A stretch of 64,000 nucleotides of DNA from Staphylococcus lutrae (GTDB taxonomy: Bacteria > Bacillota > Bacilli > Staphylococcales > Staphylococcaceae), in NCBI RefSeq assembly GCF_002101335.1, contig NZ_CP020773.1:1426001-1490000 (forward strand), written 5' to 3'. The notes beneath the pieces are model-generated. The model saw only the letters and a program-made list of their open reading frames with translations. It ran no database searches and was not told where the DNA came from. A program made the position numbers and the translations under genes. Position 1 is the stretch's first letter. Each line of letters opens with the position of its first letter. Positions 54,856-64,000 of the stretch are shown here, one piece after another.

Positions 54856-55176
54856 ATGAAAGTGACAGATGTTAGACTTAGAAAAATACAAACAGATGGT
54901 AGAATGAAGGCCTTGGTGTCTATTACTTTAGATGAATCGTTCGTTATTCACGATTTGAGAGTCATCGAAGGTAACTCAGGTTTATTCGTTGCCATGCCAA
55001 GCAAGCGTACACCAGATGGTGAATTCCGTGATATTGCGCATCCAATTAATTCAGAAATGAGACAAGAAATTCAGGATGCGGTAATGAAAGTATATGATGA
55101 GACTGATGAAGTTTTACCAGCACAAGATCAAACGTCAGAAGCATCATCAGAAGCGAAAGAAACAGAAATAGAATAA
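54856..55176 (+). CDS. spoVG: SpoVG regulator
   Basis: A 106-residue nucleic-acid-binding protein starting [20 protein letters not shown] with the conserved [20 protein letters not shown]. The C-terminal tail is acidic and variable. In S. aureus SpoVG affects capsule, virulence and antibiotic tolerance genes and is an effector of sigma B. Confidence 0.96.
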   Translation: MKVTDVRLRKIQTDGRMKALVSITLDESFVIHDLRVIEGNSGLFVAMPSKRTPDGEFRDIAHPINSEMRQEIQDAVMKVYDETDEVLPAQDQTSEASSEAKETEIE

Positions 55177-55189
55177 ATTTTGCTTTTAT

Positions 55190-55226
55190 AGGGTTTTGTC
55201 ATGATTGGAATGACAAGCCCTTTTTA
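55190..55226 (+). terminator. terminator downstream of spoVG
   Basis: AGGG-TTTTGTCAT pairs with ATGACAA-CCCT across 7 bases with one bulge, followed by TTTTT. Confidence 0.7.
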
Positions 55227-55490
55227 TATGGGCGCTGTCAAAACGGGGATAGAAATGCGGATGAACATGCAAATATATTTTAATCTTTTGCATTATGCAA
55301 CGGATAGGGTTCAATAATTTTTTGCACTGTTTTAAAGAAAATGTATCTTAGAGAACGGTGTGGTATCAGTGGATTGCGGTGATATGGGACAATTGCAAAA
55401 TGAGCGCTTGCTATGACAGGACGGGCTTTTCTTGGTTTACGCCTTGAAAGTGTGCACACGGTTAAATTATAATTATGTAGAAGTGTATAA

Positions 55491-56876
<1,386 letters not shown>

Positions 56877-56950
56877 TTTCATAAAAAAGACTGACAAAGT
56901 CTGTTGTCATCAAATTAAGCGATTAAAACAAAATTGGAGGATTCATAATA

Positions 56951-57916
56951 ATGTTAAACACCGAATATAAAAATTCGTCTTTGAAAATTTTCTCATTGAA
57001 AGGTAATGAACCACTTGCAAAAGAAGTTGCAGATCACGTAGGTGTTGAGTTAGGTAAATGTACAGTAAAACGTTTTAGTGACGGTGAAATTCAAATCAAT
57101 ATTGAAGAAAGTATTCGTGGATGTGATGTCTTTATTATTCAACCGACATCTAACCCAGTGAATGTACATTTAATGGAACTACTTATTATGATTGACGCAT
57201 GTAAACGCGCATCCGCAGCGAATATTTCAATTGTTGTTCCATATTATGGTTATGCACGTCAAGATCGTAAAGCGCGTAGTCGTGAGCCGATTACTGCAAA
57301 ATTAGTTGCAGATTTATTTGAGACGGCTGGTGCGGACCGCATGATTGCATTAGATTTACATGCGCCTCAAATTCAAGGCTTTTTTGATATTCCAATTGAT
57401 CATTTAATGGGAGTACCTATTTTAGCAGATTATTTCTTAAAAAATAAAGAAATTGACCCAGAAAAATGCGTTGTCGTTTCACCGGACCATGGTGGGGTGA
57501 CACGTGCACGTAAATTAGCAGATATTCTTAAAACACCGATTGCCATTATTGACAAACGACGTCCAAAACCTAATGTGGCAGAAGTGATGAACATTGTCGG
57601 TGAGATTGAAGGACGCACAGCAATTATTATTGACGATATCATTGATACAGCGGGAACGATTACATTAGCGGCACAAGCATTGAAAGATAAAGGTGCGACG
57701 GAAGTATTTGCTTGTTGTACGCATCCTGTCTTATCAGGTCCAGCAAAAGAACGTATCGAAAATTCAGCGATTAAAGAGTTAGTCGTTACAAACTCAATTC
57801 AACTTAAAGAAGAACAAAAGCCAAATAACATTACTGAGCTTTCTGTTGCGGAGTTATTGGCGCAAGCGATTATTCGTGTATATGAACGAGAGTCAGTCAG
57901 CGTATTGTTCGACTAA
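56951..57916 (+). CDS. prs: ribose-phosphate pyrophosphokinase
   Basis: A 321-residue enzyme making PRPP from ribose-5-phosphate and ATP. ATP site [24 protein letters not shown] loop [17 protein letters not shown], and metal-binding [14 protein letters not shown] are present. GGAGGATTCATAATA precedes ATG. Confidence 0.97.
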   Translation: MLNTEYKNSSLKIFSLKGNEPLAKEVADHVGVELGKCTVKRFSDGEIQINIEESIRGCDVFIIQPTSNPVNVHLMELLIMIDACKRASAANISIVVPYYGYARQDRKARSREPITAKLVADLFETAGADRMIALDLHAPQIQGFFDIPIDHLMGVPILADYFLKNKEIDPEKCVVVSPDHGGVTRARKLADILKTPIAIIDKRRPKPNVAEVMNIVGEIEGRTAIIIDDIIDTAGTITLAAQALKDKGATEVFACCTHPVLSGPAKERIENSAIKELVVTNSIQLKEEQKPNNITELSVAELLAQAIIRVYERESVSVLFD

Positions 57917-57922
57917 AACGTG

Positions 57923-58032
57923 TTGACTTCTCATAAGGGTTCGTGTAAAATGGGTCTGTTCGTGTGAATGCGGACAAATACACACTTGCAAGCAACTTAG
58001 GTTGATGGGCAAGTGCTGCACAAATGTGTGCA
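57923..58032 (+). promoter_or_regulatory. rplY promoter and structured leader
   Basis: TTGACT (57923-57928), 17 bp, TAAAAT (57946-57951). The roughly 95-base leader has two hairpins: CACTTGC (57983) with GCAAGTG (58009), and TGCAC (58017) with GTGCA (58028), the second ending directly before the ribosome binding site. Confidence 0.5.
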
Positions 58033-58053
58033 ATGGAAAGGTGGAAAATGAAT

Positions 58054-58704
58054 ATGGCTTCATTAAAGTCTATTATTCGTCAAGGTAAACAAACACGCGG
58101 TGATTTACGTAAAATCCGTGAAGCAGGTAAAGTTCCTGCAGTCGTATACGGTTACGGTACAAAAAATGTTTCAGTTAAAGTAGATGAAGTTGAATTCATC
58201 AAATTGATTCGTGAAGTGGGACGTAACGGTGTCATCGAATTAGGTGTCGGTTCAAAAGAAATCAAAGTCATGGTTTCAGATTATCAATTTGATCCACTTA
58301 AAAACCAAATTACGCATATTGACTTCTTAGCAATCAATATGTCTGAAGCACGTACTGTAGAAGTACCTGTTCATTTAATTGGTGAAGCACCAGGTGCTAA
58401 AGAAGGTGGCGTAGTGGAACAACCATTGTTCAACTTAGAAATTACTGCAACACCAGACAGCATCCCTGAATTTGTTGAAGTGGACATCAGCGAATTAAAC
58501 ATCAATGACAGCTTATCTGTAGCAGATGTTAAACTTTCTGGTGACTTCACAATTGAAAACAACGCTGAAGACACAATCGTTTCAGTCGTTGCACCAACAG
58601 AAGAGCCAACTGAAGAAGAAATCCAAGCAATGGAAGGCGAATCTACAACAGAAGAGCCTAAAGTTGTGGGCGAAGACTCTGAAGAGGACGCAAAAGAAGA
58701 ATAA
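58054..58704 (+). CDS. rplY: ribosomal protein bL25, Ctc/TL5 type
   Basis: A 216-residue long-form L25 that binds 5S rRNA. ATG 58054 ([20 protein letters not shown]) is preferred; ATG 58048 is closer to AAAGGTGG and possible. The N-terminal L25 domain (about 1-92) has [15 protein letters not shown]; the C-terminal TL5 domain follows and ends in a strongly acidic tail. Its own terminator follows. Confidence 0.94.
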   Translation: MASLKSIIRQGKQTRGDLRKIREAGKVPAVVYGYGTKNVSVKVDEVEFIKLIREVGRNGVIELGVGSKEIKVMVSDYQFDPLKNQITHIDFLAINMSEARTVEVPVHLIGEAPGAKEGGVVEQPLFNLEITATPDSIPEFVEVDISELNINDSLSVADVKLSGDFTIENNAEDTIVSVVAPTEEPTEEEIQAMEGESTTEEPKVVGEDSEEDAKEE

Positions 58705-58721
58705 AAATGATGATATCATCA

Positions 58722-58763
58722 TTGAAAAAGAGCTGAAACCTGAGGCGTTTCGGCTCTTTTTCA
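58722..58763 (+). terminator. terminator downstream of rplY
   Basis: GAAAAAGAGCTGAAAC pairs with GTTTCGGCTCTTTTTC (one G-T pair) across a 7-base loop. Confidence 0.9.
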
Positions 58764-59172
58764 ATGTTTTTTGTCGTGCGCTAATAGGTGAAACCAAGCA
58801 TCATGTTTTTGGGTGCCATATCTCTGCCTTTATTTATGTTTGCAATCAAAAGTATAAAAATAAAGAATTATAACAAATAAAAAATAATTAAAATAATATT
58901 TGTGCTTTTGCATAATATCATTCATATGATGTTAAAGTGAGGTATAACGAGTGATAGCCGTATTTTCACAGGGCTGATGAGATGTGGATAGATCACACAG
59001 CTTCCAGTTGCTAAGTTTTGAATTTTCAATCAGTTGAGAAAATAGAGTGCGGCACCACTATAATAGGAGTAGGAGAATTCACCAAGTAACAGGATAAATG
59101 TGTTAATATAGGGATATTGAACACAAATGACAATGATAATCGTATCATTAAAAAATAATACGGAGGTCAACG
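58764..59172. other. gene-free stretch before pth
   Basis: No supported coding frame; the open frame overlapping the rplY end has no ribosome binding site. AT-rich. Near its right end TGATAATCGTATCA (59134-59147) is an inverted repeat set in a stretch resembling a Fur-type box, a weak match. TAATAT-like sequence near 59105 may be the pth -10. Confidence 0.45.
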
Positions 59173-59745
59173 ATGAAATGCATTGTAGGTTTAGGTAATG
59201 TAGGAAAAAAATATGACGATACGAGACATAATATTGGTTTTGAAGTTATCGATTATCTATTAGAGAAACATCAAATCAAATTAGATAAACAAAAATTTCG
59301 TGGTGCGTATACGATAGAACGTGTACAAGGCGAAAAAGTGATGTTTATTGAACCGCTAACGTTTATGAATTTATCGGGTGAGGCGATTGCGCCTCTGATG
59401 GATTATTATGATATCAACATTGATGAGCTCCTTGTTTTATACGATGATTTAGATTTACCTCAAGGCCAAGTGCGCTTGCGTCAAAAGGGCAGTGCGGGTG
59501 GTCATAATGGAATGAAATCTATCATTCAAATGTTAGGGACAAGTGACTTTAAGCGAATTCGTATCGGCATCGACCGTCCATCAAATGGGATGGCTGTGCG
59601 AGATTACGTGTTACAGCGTTTTTCTGCTGAGGAGATGAAAACAATGAATCCAGTCGTTCGTCATGTCGCTCATGCAGTAGAAGCATTTATAGGCAATCAA
59701 AAATTTGAAAATGTAATGAATCAATATAATGGTGAGGCTAAGTGA
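59173..59745 (+). CDS. pth: peptidyl-tRNA hydrolase
   Basis: A 190-residue enzyme recycling peptidyl-tRNA. It starts [20 protein letters not shown] with the catalytic His in TRHNIGFEV. Further motifs are [12 protein letters not shown] and [23 protein letters not shown] precedes ATG. The mfd start overlaps its stop by 4 bases. Confidence 0.96.
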   Translation: MKCIVGLGNVGKKYDDTRHNIGFEVIDYLLEKHQIKLDKQKFRGAYTIERVQGEKVMFIEPLTFMNLSGEAIAPLMDYYDINIDELLVLYDDLDLPQGQVRLRQKGSAGGHNGMKSIIQMLGTSDFKRIRIGIDRPSNGMAVRDYVLQRFSAEEMKTMNPVVRHVAHAVEAFIGNQKFENVMNQYNGEAK

Positions 59746-62700
59746 AATCAATAATCAATGAAATGATAAATAGAGACTCAAGATTTAAAGATTTAGCAGC
59801 GCAAGTGGGACAATCCAATATGCTTGTGACAGGACTCACGCCCGCGGCAAAAGCAGCAATCATTGCGGAACTGTATCAGTCTGATCATCGTCAAGTTGTC
59901 CTAGTTACGAATAACTTATATCAGGTCGACAAATTGGAAGCGGATTTGTTGCAGTTCGTCCTAGATGATGAAGTGTTTAAATATCCTGTGCAAGATATTA
60001 TGACTGAAGAATTTTCCACTCAAAGCCCGGAATTAATGAGTGAGCGTGTACGTACTTTAACTGCGCTTGCAAATGAACGTCGCGGGTTATTTATCGTCCC
60101 TTTAAATGGGTTGAAAAAGTTATTAACCCCTAAAGAGATATGGCGTACACATCAAATGGCATTCGAAGTAGGGGATGACATCGATGTGGATGCCTTTTTA
60201 GAAAAATTAGTCAGTATGGGCTATCAACGAGAATCTGTTGTATCTAATATAGGCGAATTTTCATTGCGTGGGGAATCATTGACATCTATCCTTTATTGGG
60301 TGAACCGATAAGAATCGAACTATTTGACACAGAAGTGGATTCGATTCGTCAATTTGATATTGAAACACAACGTTCTTTGGAAAATATGACACGTGCGGAG
60401 ATTACGACGGCACACGATTATGTCATCACTGAATCAGTACGTCAAAATATGATGCATCAATTGAAGTTAGCGTATGAGGACACACGTCCTAAAATTGATA
60501 AGTCAGTCCGCCAAGATTTGAAAGAGACATATGAAAGTTTTCAGTTGGTTGAGGAGACCGCTTTTGATCCGCAAATTTTACGCCGTTTAGTGGCATTAAT
60601 GTATGAAGACACGACAACCATTTTAGATTATTTGAAAGAGAACGCGGTGATTTTGGTGGATGAATATCAGCGCGTGCGTGAGACGGAACAGTCATTAACA
60701 ATAGAGTCGGAAGAATTTTTACAAAACTTGATTGAAAGTGGTAGAGGTTTTATTGGTCAACGATTCATGGACGATGAGGCGTTCGAACGGATGTTGCAAC
60801 AATTTAAAGTCACCTTTTTCACATTATTCACTACGTCGATGCCTTTGAAATTAGATGACATCATCAAGTTTTCGTGCAAACCTGTTCAACAATTTTATGG
60901 CCAGTACGACATCATGACGTCGGAATTTCAACGTTATATGAAACAAGAAGAACGCATTGTTGTAATGGTAGAAACGGAAACGAAAAAAGAACGCATTCAA
61001 GCGATGTTGAGTGAGATGCATGTCCCAACATTAATCGATCCGACGATTGCATCAATGGCAGCAGGGCATGCGGCTATTGTAGAAGGGAGTTTGTCAGAAG
61101 GCTTTGAGCTTCCACACATGTCTCTTGTCGTGGTGACGGAACGTGAATTGTTCCAATCTAAACAGAAAAAAACATCTAAAAAGCGACGCAAAATGATTAG
61201 CAATGCCGAAAAGATCAAATCTTATCAAGAATTGAATGTGGGTGACTATGTCGTGCATGTTCATCATGGTGTCGGTCGTTATCTTGGTGTAGAGACATTG
61301 GCTGTTGGAGATGTCCATCGTGACTACATTAAGATCCAGTACCAAGGGACCGATCAATTGTTTGTGCCAGTTGATCAAATGGAACAAGTACAAAAGTATG
61401 TCGGCTCTGAAGATAAAACCCCTAAACTGTACAAATTAGGGGGAAGTGAGTGGAAAAAGACAAAAGCAAAAGTGCAACGTAGTGTCGAGGATATTGCTGA
61501 TGAATTGATTGCATTATACAAGGAACGCGAACAATCGGTCGGCTATCAATTCGCTCCTGACACAGCCGAACAGCATGCATTTGAAATGGACTTCCCATAT
61601 GATTTAACGGATGACCAAGCGAAGTCCATCATAGAGATTAAAAGTGATATGGAAAGCCAAAGACCGATGGATCGACTGCTTTGTGGAGATGTTGGTTACG
61701 GAAAAACAGAAGTTGCAGTAAGAGCGGCTTTCAAAGCGATCATGTCTGGGAAGCAAGTCGCATTTTTAGTGCCGACTACGATTTTGGCACAACAACACTA
61801 TGAAACGTTGATTGAAAGAATGCGTGATTTTCCGGTAGAAATTCATTTGATGAGTCGTTTTCGAACGGCAAAAGAAGTTCGTGAGACGAAAGAAGGTTTG
61901 AAATCGGGTTTTGTCGACATCGTTGTCGGTACGCATAAATTGCTCGGTAAAACAGTGGAATACAAAGATTTAGGGTTGCTGATTGTCGATGAAGAACAAC
62001 GTTTTGGTGTGCGTCATAAAGAAAAAATTAAAACATTAAAAGCGAATGTCGATGTTTTAACGTTAACGGCAACACCTATCCCAAGAACGCTGCACATGAG
62101 CATGCTGGGCGTTCGAGACTTGTCGGTGATTGAGACCCCACCAGAAAATCGTTTTCCAGTTCAAACTTATGTACTGGAACAAAATAGTAACTTTATTAAA
62201 GAGGCGCTCGAACGTGAGTTGGCTCGTGGTGGACAAGTCTTTTATCTATACAATCGTGTGGATTCGATTTATGAAAAACGTGAACAACTTCAAATGTTGA
62301 TGCCAGATGCAACGATTGGCATTGCACACGGACAGTTGCCAGAGCGGGAACTGGAAGAAACGATGCTGGATTTTATTAATGGCGAATATGATATTTTAGT
62401 GACAACGACCATTATTGAAACGGGTGTTGATGTCCCGAATGCTAACACACTCATTATTGAAGATGCAGATCGTTTTGGTTTGAGTCAATTGTATCAGTTG
62501 CGTGGGCGTGTCGGTCGTTCCAGTCGAATTGGGTATGCCTATTTTCTACACGCGGCAAATAAAGTATTAAACGAAGTCGCTGAAGAACGTCTACAGGCGA
62601 TTAAAGAATTTACCGAACTTGGTAGTGGCTTCAAAATTGCGATGCGAGATTTAAATATTCGTGGTGCAGGAAATCTTCTCGGTAAGCAACAACATGGCTT

Positions 62701-63253
62701 TATTGATTCTGTAGGATTTGATTTGTACTCACAAATGTTGGAAGAAGCAGTGAATGAAAAACGGGGCATAAAAGAAGAAGTGGTCGTCCCTCAATTAGAA
62801 ATCGATTTAAAATTAGATGCATACTTGCCAGCGTCATATATACGCAACGAACAAGCCAAAATCGAAATCTATAAAAAATTAAGAGCAACAGAGAAAATGG
62901 AACAACTGATGGATATTAAAGACGAGTTGCTCGATCGTTTCAATACGTATCCAATCGAAGTCGAACGCTTGTTGGATACGGTAGAAATTAAAGTCCATTT
63001 ACTACATGTCGGAGTGCAAACAGTGAAAGATACAGGGAAAGCGATAGAAATTTTGCTGACGCCAGCAGGAACGAATGATATCGATGGTGAAGCCCTATTT
63101 AAAAATACGTTAGCGCTCGGCCGTGCAATGAAAGTGGGCGTACAAGACGGTTGTATGAAAGTCACTTTAACCAAAGGAAAACAGTGGCTAGACGCACTTA
63201 AATTTTTAGCGAAAACATTAGAAGAAAGTTTGAGAATCCCTCATGAAATCTAA
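59742..63253 (+). CDS. mfd: transcription-repair coupling factor Mfd, interrupted by a single-base frameshift
   Basis: About 1170 residues after restoring one base (S. aureus about 1168). It removes stalled RNA polymerase and recruits UvrA. GTG start overlaps pth. The UvrB-like N-terminus, the RNA-polymerase-interaction domain ([19 protein letters not shown]), and the RecG-like motor with Walker [13 protein letters not shown] and DEEQRFGV are all visible. The frame breaks at GGGG 60270-60273: the first part stops at 60311 and the rest continues from about 60296. A fifth G gives [20 protein letters not shown], the conserved sequence. Probably a sequencing error. Confidence 0.94.
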
Positions 63254-64000
63254 ATCAGCATTTAATGGGGTCGTCGTGCTCACGTTAGGATTGATCATCG
63301 TCAAAATATTAAGTGCGCTTTATCGTGTGCCTTATCAGAATGTATTAGGGGATGAAGGGTTATATGCTTACCAACAAATTTACCCTATTGTTGCATTAGG
63401 TGTGGTGTTATCGAGCAATGCCTTACCCAGTGCTTATACACAAATTTTAGGGCATCAGCAGATTTCGAGAACTTATTTATGGCGTTTGAGCCGTCGCTTA
63501 ACGGGGATAGGTGGAATCATTTGCATTTCGATGCTTATCGGCGCAAAAGGCATCGCTTTGGCTATGGGGGATGTTCACCTCACTCCGATGATTCGGGCAG
63601 CTAGCTTTAGTTTCTTATGCATAGGTGCACTAGGACTATTGCGGGGGTATTTTCAATCCAAATACGAAATGCATATGCCAGCGTATTCACAAGTGTTGGA
63701 ACAAGTTGTCCGCGTCGGTCTGATCGGATGCGTAATCGTGATGTTTATACAGGGGGACTTAACGATCTATCAAGCGGGAACATGGGCGATAGTTGCGTCT
63801 ACAGCGGGCTTTTTTATCGCAACAATTTTTCTTGGATTTAAGAGCCATCTTCCTGATATCACCATGCCACCTTCAACGGTTGCATGGCGTCGTTTCATCG
63901 TTGCGACAGCGATTTTTGCGATCAGTCATTTAATCGTAATTTTGTGGCAAGTCATTGATAGTTTTACCGTTGTCAACATGTTGCGTTATGGAACCGGTCT
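63243..64000 (+). CDS. polysaccharide biosynthesis/lipid flippase-family membrane protein (partial)
   Basis: Starts at ATG 63243, overlapping the mfd stop, and runs off the window after 252 codons. It starts [20 protein letters not shown], then [22 protein letters not shown], typical of the YabM/SpoVB group of MOP-superfamily flippases. At least seven hydrophobic segments are visible. Position after mfd matches yabM of Bacillus. The transported lipid-linked substrate is not known. Confidence 0.85.
   Translation, partial: MKSKSAFNGVVVLTLGLIIVKILSALYRVPYQNVLGDEGLYAYQQIYPIVALGVVLSSNALPSAYTQILGHQQISRTYLWRLSRRLTGIGGIICISMLIGAKGIALAMGDVHLTPMIRAASFSFLCIGALGLLRGYFQSKYEMHMPAYSQVLEQVVRVGLIGCVIVMFIQGDLTIYQAGTWAIVASTAGFFIATIFLGFKSHLPDITMPPSTVAWRRFIVATAIFAISHLIVILWQVIDSFTVVNMLRYGTG

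Noticed and set aside
58526..58873. Lysine-rich open frame over the rplY end
   Set aside because: It is an out-of-frame reading of the acidic rplY tail and the terminator, without a ribosome binding site.

Overview
The window is chromosomal DNA of a Staphylococcus. The evidence is the 16S rRNA, a staphylococcal gene order near the replication origin (sle1 - gltC/gltB/gltD - tre operon - ffs - dnaX - recR - rrn - tmk - holB - metG - ksgA - purR - spoVG - glmU - prs - rplY - pth - mfd), AT-rich codon use, and Sle1-like and IsaB-like surface proteins. Variable positions in the 16S gene look closer to the S. hyicus/S. intermedius group than to S. aureus. The species cannot be fixed by eye.

Region 1 (1-5620) is accessory. 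It holds a type VII secretion effector module: a WXG-type helical partner, an LXG-like toxin whose C-terminus is a glycine/alanine-rich hydrophobic segment, and an adjacent six-helix membrane protein that is the best immunity candidate. Two DUF5085-like proteins and further small membrane proteins follow. Toward the right the module decays: one membrane-protein gene has an in-frame stop, and a C-terminal fragment of another lies beyond a terminator.

Region 2 (5700-17950) is metabolic and surface-related. It holds pyruvate phosphate dikinase with its bifunctional regulator, behind two sites that match the CcpN consensus. Next come a sodium symporter, a type-B carboxylesterase (probably frameshifted near its 3' end), the reverse-transsulfuration pair mccA-mccB, the LysM/CHAP amidase Sle1 behind a good WalR box, and an IsaB-like secreted protein.

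Region 3 (18060-31285) holds glutamate synthase (gltB, gltD) with divergent gltC. gltC shares its strand and close spacing with two YibE/F-type membrane proteins. A tRNA-Ser(UGA) and the trehalose operon treP-treC-treR follow, the latter with cre and TreR-type operators.

Region 4 (31377-40865) holds the long Gram-positive SRP RNA, an acetyltransferase, dnaX, ybaB, recR and a 16S-23S-5S operon with tandem promoters and no spacer tRNA.

Region 5 (40992-64000) is the conserved core from an Orn/Lys/Arg decarboxylase and tmk through the c-di-AMP receptor, holB, ricT, yabA, trmN6, rsmI, metG, tatD, rnmV, ksgA, veg, ispE, purR, ridA, spoVG, glmU, prs, rplY, pth and mfd, to a flippase-like gene cut by the window end.

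Three conserved genes (gltB, dnaX, mfd) are each broken by what reads as one missing G or C inside a homopolymer, and the esterase by one missing base. Since dnaX is essential, systematic under-calling of homopolymers is the simplest explanation. I see no CRISPR array, insertion sequence or prophage.
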